Both the position numbers and the translations under genes were made by a program. Shown here one piece after another: positions 1 to 9,267 of a stretch of DNA of 64,000 bases. The DNA comes from Saccharopolyspora gregorii (GTDB lineage Bacteria; Actinomycetota; Actinomycetes; Mycobacteriales; Pseudonocardiaceae), in the NCBI RefSeq assembly GCF_024734405.1, contig NZ_CP059556.1:372001-436000 (forward strand), read 5' to 3'. The first letter of the stretch is position 1, and every line of letters starts with the position of its first letter. The notes beneath the pieces were generated by a model. It saw only the letters and a program-made list of their open reading frames with translations, was not told the origin of the DNA and made no database searches.

Positions 1-1
1 C

Positions 2-2923
2 CGCCGCGCCACCGGGGACCTGCGGCTGACCTCCACGGCCGCGGGCTACGTCCTGGACGTCGCGGGTGACGACGTCGACGTGCACCGGTTCGACCGGTTG
101 GTGGCGACGGGCCGGGCCCGGCTGCGCTCCGGCGAGGCCGCCGGTGCCGCCGACGTGCTGCGGGAGGCGCTGGCGCTGTGGCGCGGCGACCCGCTCGTCG
201 ACGTCGCCGACGCGGCGTTCGCGGCCCCCCACGTCGCGCGGCTCGACGAAGCCCGGCTGGGCGCGCGGGAGGACCGGATCGAAGCGGACCTGCGGCTCGG
301 CAGGCACGCGGACCTGATCCCCGAACTGGACGGGCTCTGCGCGCGACACCCGCTGCGCGAACGGCTCATCGCACTGAGGCTGCGGGCCCTGCACGCCGCC
401 GGGCGCCGCGCCGACGCGCTCGCCGCGTACGAGGCGCACCGCTCCCGGCTCGCCGACGACCTCGGCACCGACCCCTCGGCGTCGTTGACCGCGCTGCGCG
501 CCGAGCTGCTGCGCGACGAGCCCGCGCCGCCGCCCGCCCCGGCGGCGCACCAGGCCCTCCCGGTCCGGCTGAGCAGCTTCGTCGGGCGCGAGGCCGAGAT
601 CGCGCAGGTCGGCGCCGCGCTCGCCCGGTCCCGGCTGGTCACCCTGTTCGGCCCGGGCGGGGCGGGCAAGACGCGGCTGGCCACCGAGATCGCCGCCGAG
701 ATCACCGGGCACCGGGTGTGGTTCGCGGAGCTCGCGCCGGTGCGCGACGGGGGTGACCTCACCGCGGCCGTGCTCGCCGCGCTCGGCATCCGCGAGACCC
801 GGCTGCTGGAGGCACCGCAGTCGCACGGCGCCGCCCGCCTCGCCGAGGCGCTCGGCGCCGAACCGGCCGTGCTCGTCCTCGACAACTGCGAGCACGTCAT
901 CGAGGAGGCCGCCGGGTTCGCGCACGAACTCCTCGGCCGCCGCCCCGAGCTCCGGGTGCTCGCCACCAGCCGCGAACCGCTCGCGCTGCCCGGGGAGGAA
1001 CTGCTGCCGGTGGGGCCGCTCGCCCTGCCCGCCGACGGGACGGACCCGGCCGCGGCGGCCGCCGTGCGGTTGTTCGCGGACCGGGCCGCCGCCGCGAGCC
1101 CCGGGTTCGAGCTCACCGAGCGCACCGCGCCCGACGTCGTCGAGGTGTGCCGGCGGCTCGACGGCATCCCGCTGGCCATCGAACTCGCCGCCGCCCGGCT
1201 GCGGTCGATGCCGCTGCGGCAGATCGCCGCGCGGCTCGACGACCGGTTCCGGCTGCTCACCGGCGGGAACCGGGCGGCGATGCCGCGGCACCGCACGCTG
1301 CGGGCCGTCGTCGAGTGGAGCTGGGACCTGCTCGACGAGCGGGAGCGGCGGCTCGCGGCCCGGATGGCCGTGTTCACCGGCGCGGTCCGCGCCGAATCGG
1401 TGACCGCGGTGTGCGCCGACGACGAGCTGCCCGCCGCCGACGTCTTCTACGTGCTGTCCTCGCTGGTGGAGAAGTCCCTGGTGACCGCGGTCGAGAACGG
1501 CCGCTACCGGATGCTGGAGACGGTGCGCGCCTACTGCTGGCAGCGCTGCCTCGACGACGGAGCGGCCGACCGGGCCCGCGACGCGCACCTCGCCCACTTC
1601 CTCGCCGTCGCCGAAGAGACCGAACCGGGCCTGCACGGGCCCGAGCAGCTCGACCTGATGGACCGGCTCGACGCCGACCACGACAACCTGCTGGCCGCGC
1701 TGCACCGGGCCGTCGACGCGGGCGACGCCGACCGCGGGCTGCGGTTGGTGGCCGCGCTGTCCTGGTACTGGTCGATGTCCGCGTGGAGCGAGGAGGTGCT
1801 CGCCCGGTTCACGGCCGTCGCCGAGCTGCCCGGCCCGGCCGCACCGCAGGCCAGGGCGGTGGTGCGGCTCGGACGCGCGCTGGCGGGCACCGGCGACGGC
1901 TGGTTCGAGCAGGTGCGGGACGGTGCCGTCGCGGCGGCGGAGAGCGGGGCGATGCACCGCTACCCGCACTCCGCGCTGCTGGAGGCGGGGGCGTGGCTGT
2001 TCCTCGGCGAGTTCACCGAGCTGCGGCGCGTCGTCGAGCTCGCCGCCGCGCACCCCGACCCGTGGGTGCGGGCCACGGCGGTGTTCGAGCAGGCGATCAG
2101 CGCCGAGCACGGCGGCGACCCGCGGACCGCGGAGGAGCACATGCGCACCGCGGCGGACGCGTTCCGCCGGATCGGCGATCGGTGGGGGCGGGCGCAGAGC
2201 ATCAGCAGCCTCGCCGGCTACCGCTCGCTGCGCGGTGATCACGCGGGCGCCATCGACCTGCTGGCGGAGGCGCTGGAAACGATCCGGCAGCTGCGCTCCG
2301 ACGTCGACCTGGTCGCGATCATGGTGCGCATCGGGGTGGAGCGGGTGCGGGCCGGGGACTTCGGCCGCGGTCGCGCCGAACTGGAACGGGCCGGGGAGAT
2401 CGCGGCGCGCGGCAGGCCGTGGTTCGCGGTGTGGGCGTTGACCGGCCTCGCCGAATGCGCGCGGCTGGAAGGCGGGCCGGACGAGGCCGAGCGGTACCTG
2501 GACGAGGCGGAGCGCATCGGCACGGACGAGCAAGAAGGCGCCCTGCTGCGTCCGGCACTGCTGCGGCAACGCGCCGGGGTCCTGCTCGACCGGGGGCGCC
2601 CGGACGAGGCTCCGGCGCTGCTCGCGAAGGCCCTCGACGGCGGTGCCGGCATCCGGAGCACACCGGAGGCGGCGGCCGTCGCGGAGTGCGCGGCGCGCTG
2701 GCGGTGGAACGCCGGCGACCAGCCCGGGGCGGCGCGGCTGCTCGGGCTGGCCGTCGCGCTGCGCGGCGCACTCGACGAAGGCGACCCGGACCTGCGCCGG
2801 ACCCGGGACGGCCTGGCGTCCACCGGAGAACCGCACCGGGCGGTGTTCGACGCCGCGACGGCGCAGCCGAGGGCCGCGGCCCTCGCCGAGCTCCGCTCCG
2901 CACTGGACCGCGACCAGCGGTGA
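2..2923 (+). CDS. AfsR/SARP-type regulator (BTAD, NB-ARC-like ATPase, TPR), 5' end outside window
   Basis: The reading frame is open from base 2, so the N-terminal winged-helix part lies upstream of the window. The visible start has a GYVLDV segment and a VDVHRFDRL segment typical of the entry into the bacterial transcriptional activation domain (BTAD). A linker leads to an NTPase module with P-loop GPGGAGKT (about visible residue 217), Walker B LVLDNCEH (about 288) and a GIPLAIELAAARL motif (about 387). The rest is alpha-helical and TPR-like. The family is SARP-type DNA-binding activators whose STAND ATPase acts as a switch. Its target is not visible. It ends at a strong hairpin and faces the convergent drug-exporter genes. 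Confidence 0.88.
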   Translation, partial: RRATGDLRLTSTAAGYVLDVAGDDVDVHRFDRLVATGRARLRSGEAAGAADVLREALALWRGDPLVDVADAAFAAPHVARLDEARLGAREDRIEADLRLGRHADLIPELDGLCARHPLRERLIALRLRALHAAGRRADALAAYEAHRSRLADDLGTDPSASLTALRAELLRDEPAPPPAPAAHQALPVRLSSFVGREAEIAQVGAALARSRLVTLFGPGGAGKTRLATEIAAEITGHRVWFAELAPVRDGGDLTAAVLAALGIRETRLLEAPQSHGAARLAEALGAEPAVLVLDNCEHVIEEAAGFAHELLGRRPELRVLATSREPLALPGEELLPVGPLALPADGTDPAAAAAVRLFADRAAAASPGFELTERTAPDVVEVCRRLDGIPLAIELAAARLRSMPLRQIAARLDDRFRLLTGGNRAAMPRHRTLRAVVEWSWDLLDERERRLAARMAVFTGAVRAESVTAVCADDELPAADVFYVLSSLVEKSLVTAVENGRYRMLETVRAYCWQRCLDDGAADRARDAHLAHFLAVAEETEPGLHGPEQLDLMDRLDADHDNLLAALHRAVDAGDADRGLRLVAALSWYWSMSAWSEEVLARFTAVAELPGPAAPQARAVVRLGRALAGTGDGWFEQVRDGAVAAAESGAMHRYPHSALLEAGAWLFLGEFTELRRVVELAAAHPDPWVRATAVFEQAISAEHGGDPRTAEEHMRTAADAFRRIGDRWGRAQSISSLAGYRSLRGDHAGAIDLLAEALETIRQLRSDVDLVAIMVRIGVERVRAGDFGRGRAELERAGEIAARGRPWFAVWALTGLAECARLEGGPDEAERYLDEAERIGTDEQEGALLRPALLRQRAGVLLDRGRPDEAPALLAKALDGGAGIRSTPEAAAVAECAARWRWNAGDQPGAARLLGLAVALRGALDEGDPDLRRTRDGLASTGEPHRAVFDAATAQPRAAALAELRSALDRDQR

Positions 2924-2924
2924 A

Positions 2925-2961
2925 GCCGGGCGGGAGACCCCCCGAGAGCCTCCCGCCCGGC
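2925..2961. terminator. Bidirectional hairpin terminator between convergent genes
   Basis: A perfect 12-bp inverted repeat, GCCGGGCGGGAG / CTCCCGCCCGGC, has a 13-nt loop. It begins 2 bases after the stop of the AfsR-type gene and ends 5 bases before the stop of the opposing ABC permease. There is no U-tract on either side, as is common in actinobacteria. Confidence 0.75.
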
Positions 2962-2965
2962 GGGC

Positions 2966-3790
2966 TCACACCCGCTTCCGGTAGGCCCACATCGCCAGCG
3001 GGAAGAACACCGCCGTCAACACCACCATCCAGATCACGGTCGCCGTCAGCGGCCCGGCCACCGGCCCGCCGATCATCAGCCCGCGCGCGGTGTCCGCCAG
3101 CTGCGTCACCGGGTTCACCTGCACCCACGCCTGCAGCCAGCCGGGCATCGTCTCCGTCGGCACGAACACGTTGCTGCCCATCGTCAGCGGGAACATGAAC
3201 GCCATCGCCACACCCGGCAGCGCCTGCTGGCTGCGGATCAGCATCCCGAGGAACACCGTGATCCAGCACATCGACAGCGCGAACGCCAACGCGACCAGGA
3301 ACGCGGCGAACGCCTGCAGCGGCCCGGTCTCGATGCGGAACCCCATCAGCGTCGCCACGGCCAGCAGCACCGCCACCGACACCACGTAGCGCACCACGTC
3401 GCCGAACACCGCCCCGATCAGCGGCGCCGAGCGGGCGATGGGCAGGCTGCGGAACCGGTCGAAGACGCCCTTGCTGATGTCGGTGTTGAGCTGCATCCCG
3501 GTGCCGAGGCTGCCGAAGATCATGTTCATCGCCATCACGCCCGGCAACGTCTGCTGCAGGTAGGCGCCGGTGTCCTGGGCGATCGCACCGCCGAACAGGT
3601 ACACGAACATCACCAGGAACAGGATCGGCTGCAACGTGACGTCCAGCAGCCCCTCCGGTGACTTGCGGATCTTGAGCACGCTGCGCCCGGCCAGCGTCAG
3701 CCCGTGCCGCACGGTGCGCAGCGGTCCGATGCGCTCCTGCGGCGGCGGGGACGGCTCGGCCCCGGTGCCGCGTTCGATCGTGCTGGTCAT
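2966..3790 (-). CDS. ABC-2 type transporter permease, DrrB-like
   Basis: The product is 274 aa, the normal length for DrrB-type (daunorubicin-resistance family) ABC-2 permeases. After a soluble N-terminus it has about six hydrophobic segments. A conserved region around LPGVMAMNMIFGSLGTGMQL and a PVTQLADTARGL loop are typical of the family. Its ATG overlaps the stop of the upstream ATPase gene by 4 bp (ATGA), so the two are translationally coupled and form one exporter. The likely role is efflux of a drug or lipid-like molecule across the cytoplasmic membrane. The substrate cannot be read from the sequence. Confidence 0.88.
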   Translation of the reverse strand: MTSTIERGTGAEPSPPPQERIGPLRTVRHGLTLAGRSVLKIRKSPEGLLDVTLQPILFLVMFVYLFGGAIAQDTGAYLQQTLPGVMAMNMIFGSLGTGMQLNTDISKGVFDRFRSLPIARSAPLIGAVFGDVVRYVVSVAVLLAVATLMGFRIETGPLQAFAAFLVALAFALSMCWITVFLGMLIRSQQALPGVAMAFMFPLTMGSNVFVPTETMPGWLQAWVQVNPVTQLADTARGLMIGGPVAGPLTATVIWMVVLTAVFFPLAMWAYRKRV

Positions 3791-4743
3791 GCTGCGGTCC
3801 CCTCCTCCGCGGCGGGCTTCCCGGTCAGGGCGAGGAACGCCTCGTCCAGGCTGGGCAGCCGCAAGGCCAGTTCATCGGCGGTGATCCCCGCGTCGTCGAG
3901 CCTGCGGACCAGGGCCGACAGCAACACCGGATCGTCCACCGGGGCGGTGATGAGGCCGCCCTCGTCGTCGGTCGCGGGCTGCACGCCGGTGAGCTCAGCG
4001 ACGATGCGCCGCACCTCCGGCACGTCCTCGGCACCGCTGGGCCGCACCTGCAGGGTCTGCTTGCCGGTGCGCCGCTTGAGCTCGTCGGCGCGGCCCTCGG
4101 CCACCACCCGGCCGTGGTCGATCACGCTGATCCGGTCGGCGAGCTGGTCGGCCTCCTCCAGGTACTGGGTGGTCAGCAGCACTGTGACGCCTTCGCCGGT
4201 GAGCCCGGTGACCATGTCCCACACCTGGTTGCGGCTGCGCGGGTCCAGCCCGGTCGTCGGCTCGTCCAGGTACAGCACCTCCGGCCTGCCGACGATGCTC
4301 GCCGCCAGGTCGAGCCGCCTGCGCATGCCGCCCGAGTAGGTCTTGATCGCGCGACCGCCCGCGTCGGTGAGCCCGAAGCGCTCCAGCAGCTCCGCCGCGC
4401 GCGCCCGCGCGTCCCGCCGGGACAGCTCCAGCAACCGGCCGATGAGCACCAGGTTCTCCACCCCGGTCAGCTCCTCGTCCACCGACGCGTACTGCCCGGT
4501 CAGCCCGATGCGGCCGCGCACCGCCACCGCCTCCCGATGCAGGTCGCGCCCCGCCACGGTGGCCCGGCCCGCGTCCGGCCGCAGCAGCGTCGCCAGGATG
4601 CGCACGGCCGTCGTCTTGCCCGCCCCGTTCGGCCCCAGCACCCCCAGGATCGAGCCGGTCGGCGCGGCCAGGTCGACGCCGCCCAGCGCGGTGGTCGCGC
4701 CGAAGCGCTTCACCAGGCCCTCGGCCTGGATCGCATAGGACAT
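3787..4743 (-). CDS. ABC transporter ATP-binding protein, DrrA-like
   Basis: The product is 318 aa from the ATG at 4743, chosen because GAGGAGG lies just upstream; the frame stays open upstream but lacks this signal. Motifs in order are Walker A GPNGAGKTT, signature YSGGMRRRLDLA, Walker B LYLDEPTTGLDP and the H-loop region TTQYLEEA. A C-terminal extension of about 90 residues with ELKRRTGKQTLQV is typical of the DrrA subgroup. It powers the permease encoded immediately downstream. The family exports polyketides, glycopeptide-like drugs or lipids. No biosynthetic cluster is visible beside it, so a self-resistance role is not shown. Confidence 0.92.
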   Translation of the reverse strand: MSYAIQAEGLVKRFGATTALGGVDLAAPTGSILGVLGPNGAGKTTAVRILATLLRPDAGRATVAGRDLHREAVAVRGRIGLTGQYASVDEELTGVENLVLIGRLLELSRRDARARAAELLERFGLTDAGGRAIKTYSGGMRRRLDLAASIVGRPEVLYLDEPTTGLDPRSRNQVWDMVTGLTGEGVTVLLTTQYLEEADQLADRISVIDHGRVVAEGRADELKRRTGKQTLQVRPSGAEDVPEVRRIVAELTGVQPATDDEGGLITAPVDDPVLLSALVRRLDDAGITADELALRLPSLDEAFLALTGKPAAEEGTAA

Positions 4744-4849
4744 GCCGCCTCCTCGATTCGTTATGCTCCCCACCATCGGGGGTGGCGCTGGCAGCGCGCG
4801 CACAGCGCGCTGGCAGCGCGGGTGAGCCGCACGACATCGGGGGTGCTGG

Positions 4850-5836
4850 ATGGGCGCGGCGGTCGCCGAACCCGACGCCGGGTCCGCGCGCAGGAGCGGA
4901 TGCGCCACCGCGCTGTTCCTGCTGGCCGTGCTCGGCACCGCCGCGTGGGCGGCCCCAGTGCTGCTGGGGTTCGACACCGCGAACCGCTACCTGATCGCGC
5001 TGACCGCGACCCTGCCGTACGCCGTGCCGGTGGGGGTGGTGCTGACCGTGCTGGGCCTGGCGCTGCGCCGGTGGCTGAGCACGCTGCTCGTGGGGCTGCT
5101 GTCGGTGGTGCTGGTGGTCCTGGTGCTCCCCCGGGCGATCCCGGACTCGCCGACGCCGGTGCAAGGTTCACCGCTGCGCGTGCTGTCGGTCAACCTGTTT
5201 TTCGGCCGGGCCGACGCGGAACGGGTCGTGGACCTGGTGCGGGACGGGCGGATCGACGTGCTCAGCCTGCAGGAGCTCACCCCGGAGGCCGTCGCCGCGC
5301 TGGACCGGGCCGGGCTCGCCGCACTGCTGCCGCACCGGGTGCTGCACAGCGGACCGCGGGCCGACGGCAGCGGCATCGCCTCCCGGTTCCCGCTGCGCGA
5401 ACTGGCGCTGGTGCCGCCGACCTCGCTGGCCCAGCCGTCCGCGCTGATCCGGCTGCCGGGCGGCCGCGAGGTCGAGCTCGTCGCGGTGCACCCGCTCTAC
5501 CCGATGGGCGCGGACACGGCCGGTCGCTGGCGGCAGGAGCTCGACGTGCTGCCGCGGCCGCCGGGGGAGCGCGCCGCGCCGCGGATCCTCGCCGGGGACT
5601 TCAACGCGACGCTGGACAACTCGCCGCTGCGGGCGCTGCTCGGCGGCGGCTACTCCGACGTCGCGGAGGTCACCGGGGACGGGCTGGCCCCGACCTGGGG
5701 TGCGGGCTGGACGCCGCGCGTCACCATCGACCACGTGCTGGTCAGCGAGGGCCTGGTGGCGCAGGGCTACCAGGTGCACGACGTGCCCGGCAGCGACCAC
5801 CGGGCGATCAGCGCCCACCTGGTGGTCTCCGGCTGA
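4850..5836 (+). CDS. Membrane-anchored endonuclease/exonuclease/phosphatase-family protein
   Basis: The product is 328 aa with about three N-terminal transmembrane segments (roughly residues 20-105) followed by an EEP-fold hydrolase domain, probably extracytoplasmic. Family motifs are visible in order: SVNLFFGRAD, LQELTPEA (metal-binding Glu), GDFNATLDNSPLR, DHVLVSE and the terminal GSDHRAI. The fold covers DNases, phosphodiesterases and sphingomyelinases, so the substrate is open. The start at 4850 is weakly supported by a G-run upstream. The gene diverges from the DrrA-like gene, leaving about 105 bp for both promoters. It ends at a mosaic repeat element. Confidence 0.82.
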   Translation: MGAAVAEPDAGSARRSGCATALFLLAVLGTAAWAAPVLLGFDTANRYLIALTATLPYAVPVGVVLTVLGLALRRWLSTLLVGLLSVVLVVLVLPRAIPDSPTPVQGSPLRVLSVNLFFGRADAERVVDLVRDGRIDVLSLQELTPEAVAALDRAGLAALLPHRVLHSGPRADGSGIASRFPLRELALVPPTSLAQPSALIRLPGGREVELVAVHPLYPMGADTAGRWRQELDVLPRPPGERAAPRILAGDFNATLDNSPLRALLGGGYSDVAEVTGDGLAPTWGAGWTPRVTIDHVLVSEGLVAQGYQVHDVPGSDHRAISAHLVVSG

Positions 5837-5851
5837 GGCTGCGCCGGACTC

Positions 5852-6026
5852 GTCCTGCTCCGGGGGCGGGGTGGCGGAACCTCAGCGGGATTCCCGCTGC
5901 GGGATCAGTGGCTCCGCCACGAGGGAAAAGCCGTCCTCGCGAGATTCCCGCTGAGAACCCGCGGGTGGTCCGGGTGCGTGCGTGGTCGGCGGCTCAGCGC
6001 TTCGCGCTGACGGGAAGCGGGCACGA
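5852..6026. repeat. Mosaic inverted-repeat intergenic element, copy A
   Basis: This fills the gap between two convergent genes. Its left part (GTGGCGGAACCTCAGCGGG, 5871-5889) and right part (TGGTC..GGTCGGCGG..CAGCG..CGCTGA) match copy B at 25193-25294. Copy A carries about 73 extra bases bounded by CTCAGCGGGA and TCCCGCTGAG in inverted orientation. Internal hairpins include CAGCGGG-ATT-CCCGCTG and TCAGCGC-TTC-GCGCTGA, and GTGGCGGA pairs with TCCGCCAC. It probably acts as a bidirectional terminator or as a small non-autonomous repeat. Confidence 0.65.
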
Positions 6027-6079
6027 GCTGCGGCGGCGCGGTTCTGCTCGCCGGGTGTCGTGCTCGCAGTGACGGGCGG

Positions 6080-6913
6080 TCACGCGTTGAGCGCGGCGTC
6101 GATGGCGCGCAGGGCCGGTAGCGCCGGTTCCGGGAGGGAGAGGCCGCGACCGTGCCGCACGTCGGGTTCGCGCGGGTTGATGCGGATCAGCGCGCCGGAG
6201 GCGGCCGAGGCCAGTTCGGCGTGCCTGCGCACCGTCGGCACCGCGGTGCCCGCGCCGAGCTCCACCACCACCAGCCGTGCCGCCCGCAACGAGCGCCGCC
6301 ACGCCTGCAGAGCGTCCAGCCGCGGCTGCGCGTCCCCGGCGACCCAGCTCCAGTCCCCGAACATCAGGATGTTCGGCCGCGCCGTGCCGCCGCAGTTCCG
6401 GCAGGCGGGCAGCGGTGGTTCCGCGCGCATCGTCGCCGGATCGACCCGCACCGAGACGTCGGCCGCCGACCACACGTCGTCCGTGCACGGTTCCAGGCAC
6501 TGCAACCGGTGGATGCTGCCGTGGCACTCGGCGACGTGCTCCGGGGCGAACCCGGCCGCCTGGAACTGGCCGTCGACGTTCGAGGTGAACACCCGGGCGC
6601 CGAGCGGCATCCGCCGCGCCCACCGGTGCAGGATCGCGAAGCCCTCGTGCGGCACCGTCTCGCGGTACAGCCCCAGCCGGTGCCCGTAGAAACCCCACGC
6701 CAGCTCGGGGTCCTCGGCGAAGTGCACCGGATCGGCCACCTCGACGAAGCTCAACCCGAGCCGCTCGTACGGCGGATACGCCCGCCAGAAACCGGTGTCG
6801 CCGCGGAAGTCCGGGAGCCCGGAGTCGACGCCGATCCCGGCGCCCGCGCACACCAGCAGCGCCTCCGCCCCGGCGACGGATTCCGCCGCCGCGGCGATCG
6901 CGTCCGTGCTCAC
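6080..6913 (-). CDS. Sir2-family (sirtuin-like) NAD-dependent deacylase
   Basis: The product is 277 aa from a GTG preceded by GGAGGAG. The Rossmann entry GAGIGVDSGLPDFRG, the catalytic-His segment ECHGSI and two Cys pairs (CLEPC and CRNCGG) fit a zinc-ribbon sirtuin. The usual TQNID motif reads TSNVD, and the C-terminal NAD-contact segment is VVELGAGTAVPT where canonical sirtuins have GTS. The protein therefore looks like a divergent SIR2 member, and deacetylase activity is likely rather than certain. It lies 54 bp downstream of mhuD on the same strand, so the two may be cotranscribed. Confidence 0.82.
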   Translation of the reverse strand: MSTDAIAAAAESVAGAEALLVCAGAGIGVDSGLPDFRGDTGFWRAYPPYERLGLSFVEVADPVHFAEDPELAWGFYGHRLGLYRETVPHEGFAILHRWARRMPLGARVFTSNVDGQFQAAGFAPEHVAECHGSIHRLQCLEPCTDDVWSAADVSVRVDPATMRAEPPLPACRNCGGTARPNILMFGDWSWVAGDAQPRLDALQAWRRSLRAARLVVVELGAGTAVPTVRRHAELASAASGALIRINPREPDVRHGRGLSLPEPALPALRAIDAALNA

Positions 6914-6967
6914 CGCGCTCCTCCACCTCGAATCCCGGGCGGGCGCGGCGCCCGCCCGGGAGGTCGC

Positions 6968-7276
6968 TCACGCGTCCTTGTGCTTGGCCTGCACGACCTC
7001 GAACTCCAGCAGGCTGGAGCCGGTGGCGACGGTGTTCTTGTGCTCGCCGGAGTGCGCGGCCTTCGCCGGACCCTGCGCCCAGTTCTGGAAGTCCTCTTCG
7101 GACTCCCACTTCGTGTAGACGAAGTACCGGTTGTCACCCTGCACGGGCCGCAGCAGCTCGAAGCCGAGGAACCCGGGGGAGTCCTCCACCGAGCCGTGGC
7201 GCCCGGCGAAGCGCTTCTCCAGTTCGGGGCCGGAGCCCTCGGGGACCTCGATCGCGTTGATCTTCACAACAGCCAT
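6968..7276 (-). CDS. mhuD: MhuD-like heme-degrading monooxygenase
   Basis: The product is 102 aa, a one-domain ABM (antibiotic biosynthesis monooxygenase) ferredoxin-like fold. It resembles M. tuberculosis MhuD (Rv3592) along its whole length as I recall that sequence, including KINAIEV at the start, SPGFLGFELLRPV and SLLEFEVV near the end. The MhuD heme-pocket residues are all present in register: Asn7, Trp66 and His75. In mycobacteria this enzyme opens heme to mycobilin and releases iron without CO. The gene belongs to the same chromosomal neighbourhood as in M. tuberculosis. It appears to be transcribed without a 5' leader. Confidence 0.9.
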   Translation of the reverse strand: MAVVKINAIEVPEGSGPELEKRFAGRHGSVEDSPGFLGFELLRPVQGDNRYFVYTKWESEEDFQNWAQGPAKAAHSGEHKNTVATGSSLLEFEVVQAKHKDA

Positions 7277-7282
7277 GCACCC

Positions 7283-7288
7283 AGCCTA
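7283..7288 (-). promoter_or_regulatory. Candidate -10 element for leaderless mhuD
   Basis: On the minus strand TAGGCT ends exactly 6 nt before the mhuD ATG. No Shine-Dalgarno sequence is visible, so transcription probably starts at or next to the start codon. Confidence 0.5.
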
Positions 7289-7326
7289 CGGGCCCGCACG
7301 GGGCATGACGAGCAGCGCAGCGGGGC

Positions 7327-9267
7327 TCACAGTTCGAGCTGCGGGTGCAGCCTGCCGATCGTCCACGTCCGGTGCCGCAGCACCACCAGCGACGTCAGCA
7401 CCAGGAACCCGACGAGCACGCCGCCCAGCACGATCGCGTCCCGCGCCAGGTGCGCGGGCTCGCCACCGGTGAACGCGACCCGCAGGCCGTCCACCAGGTA
7501 GCTCATCGGCAGCACCGCGTGCAGCGCCTGGAACGGCGCCGGGGCCGTCTCCACCGGGTACAGCCCGCCGGATGCGGCGATCTGCACCAGCAGCAGCGCC
7601 ACCGAGACGAGCCCGCCGACCACGCCGAACGCCGCCCGCAGGAAGTGGTTCACCGCGGTGAACGCGGCCGCCGCCAGCGCGATCAGCCCCACCGCCGAAG
7701 GCAGGTCCACCGGGTCCAGCCCCAGCCCCAGGTCCATCGCGCCCAGCAGCACCAGCCCGCCGATCACCCCGAGCACCGCCGCGGGAAGCAGGCCGCCGAC
7801 GGCGATCGACAGCGGATTGGTGCGCCCGCCCAGAGCCCGCTGGTTCAGCGGGGTGAACAGCAGGTAGGCGAACAACCCGAACACCCACAGCGCGATCGCG
7901 AAGAACAGCGGCGCCACCCCGCGCCCGTACACGTCGGCGGAGTTCAGCGTCGTCGCCCGCACCGCCGACGGCGTCCCCAGCTCGGAGGAGGCCCGGGCGA
8001 CCTCCGTCGGCCCGGCGGGCGGCATCCGGTCCAGGCTGTCCCGCACCTGGTCGGCGAGCCGCCGCGCCCCGTCGTTGAGCTGCCCCGAGCTGGTCTGCGC
8101 GACACCGATGTTCGCGACCAGCGCGTTCACGCCCTGGGTGAGCCCGCCGGAGCCGCCGGTGAGCTCCGCGGAGGCGAGCCGCAACCGGCTCGCGGGCTCG
8201 GCGAGGTCGTTCGCCGCCTCCTGCAGCGGTGCCAGCTCGTCGCGCAGCGCCAGCGCCCGGTCCTGGGCTTCGGCGGCGGTGCGCTGCGCGTCCCGCGCCG
8301 TGCCGTCGAGCGCGGAGGTGGTGGAGGCGAGCCGCCGCGCGTCGGCCAGCGCGGACCGGTACGCGGGATCGTCGGCCAGGTCCGGGTGCCGCTGCGCCAG
8401 CTGCTCCAGCGCCCCGGCCGATCCACCGGCCTGCCGCTGGGCCGCCGCGGCTCCGCCGGAGATCGAATTCAGGTCGGCGACCGCGGAGGAGCTCGCGTCC
8501 AGCAGCGCATCGGTGGTGGCGGGCAGCTGCTGCCCGGTGAAGTCGGTGATCGAGGACAGCTTGTCGTCGAGCTCGGCGGAGGCCGCCGCGACGTCCCGGA
8601 CCCCGCCGGACACCCGGCCCGCGCCGTCCCGCACCCCGCTGAGCCCGCGGGCCAGCGCCCCGGTGCTCTGCTTGCTCAGCTGGGTGCCCTGCACCAGCTG
8701 CTCGGAGACCTCCGACGCGGTGCCGAGCTTGCCACGCACCTCGCCGAGGTCGCCGTACAGCCCGCGCGCGTAAGCGGCGTACGCGGCGGCGTTGATCTGG
8801 TTCTGCAACTCGTAGCGCGCCGCGTCCGCCATGATCCCGGCCAGGTGGCCGTTGGCGTCGTTCCTGGTCAGCAGCACCGCGGGGCGCTGCGGGGAGCTGC
8901 GCGTGGACTGCGCCAGCCGGGCGCTGAAGTCCTCCGGGACGCGGATCGTGAAGTAGTAGCGGCCGTCCTCCAGCCCGCTGCGCGCGGTGCCCGCGTCGAC
9001 GAAGTGCCACTGGAACGTGTCGGTGGTGCGCAGCTGCTGCACGAACTGCTCGCCGGCGTTGATCTGCTCCCCGTTGTGGTCGGCGGGCCGGTCGGAGTTG
9101 ACCACCGCCACCGGCACCTGCGCGGTCCGCCCGTACGGGTCCCAGCTGGACCACAGGAACAGCGCGCCGTACAGCAGCGGGACGAGGATCAGCACGGCGG
9201 GCGCGAACCGGCGCCACGGCCCGCGGAAGCGCCGCAGCTCCAGCCACGCCAGGTAGATCGCCTTCAT
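7327..9267 (-). CDS. YhgE/Pip-like ABC-2 membrane protein
   Basis: The product is 646 aa from an ATG that overlaps the stop of the preceding gene by 4 bp. One N-terminal transmembrane segment (about residues 20-40) is followed by a large extracytoplasmic region of roughly 370 residues, rich in Ala/Leu/Asp helices and probably coiled-coil. About five C-terminal membrane helices follow, with the VDGLR segment typical of ABC-2/YhgE proteins. The frame stays open upstream but the coupled start fits better. It is paired with a degenerate ABC ATPase. Relatives include phage-receptor Pip/YhgE and type VII-associated membrane proteins. The substrate is unknown. Confidence 0.8.
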   Translation of the reverse strand: MKAIYLAWLELRRFRGPWRRFAPAVLILVPLLYGALFLWSSWDPYGRTAQVPVAVVNSDRPADHNGEQINAGEQFVQQLRTTDTFQWHFVDAGTARSGLEDGRYYFTIRVPEDFSARLAQSTRSSPQRPAVLLTRNDANGHLAGIMADAARYELQNQINAAAYAAYARGLYGDLGEVRGKLGTASEVSEQLVQGTQLSKQSTGALARGLSGVRDGAGRVSGGVRDVAAASAELDDKLSSITDFTGQQLPATTDALLDASSSAVADLNSISGGAAAAQRQAGGSAGALEQLAQRHPDLADDPAYRSALADARRLASTTSALDGTARDAQRTAAEAQDRALALRDELAPLQEAANDLAEPASRLRLASAELTGGSGGLTQGVNALVANIGVAQTSSGQLNDGARRLADQVRDSLDRMPPAGPTEVARASSELGTPSAVRATTLNSADVYGRGVAPLFFAIALWVFGLFAYLLFTPLNQRALGGRTNPLSIAVGGLLPAAVLGVIGGLVLLGAMDLGLGLDPVDLPSAVGLIALAAAAFTAVNHFLRAAFGVVGGLVSVALLLVQIAASGGLYPVETAPAPFQALHAVLPMSYLVDGLRVAFTGGEPAHLARDAIVLGGVLVGFLVLTSLVVLRHRTWTIGRLHPQLEL

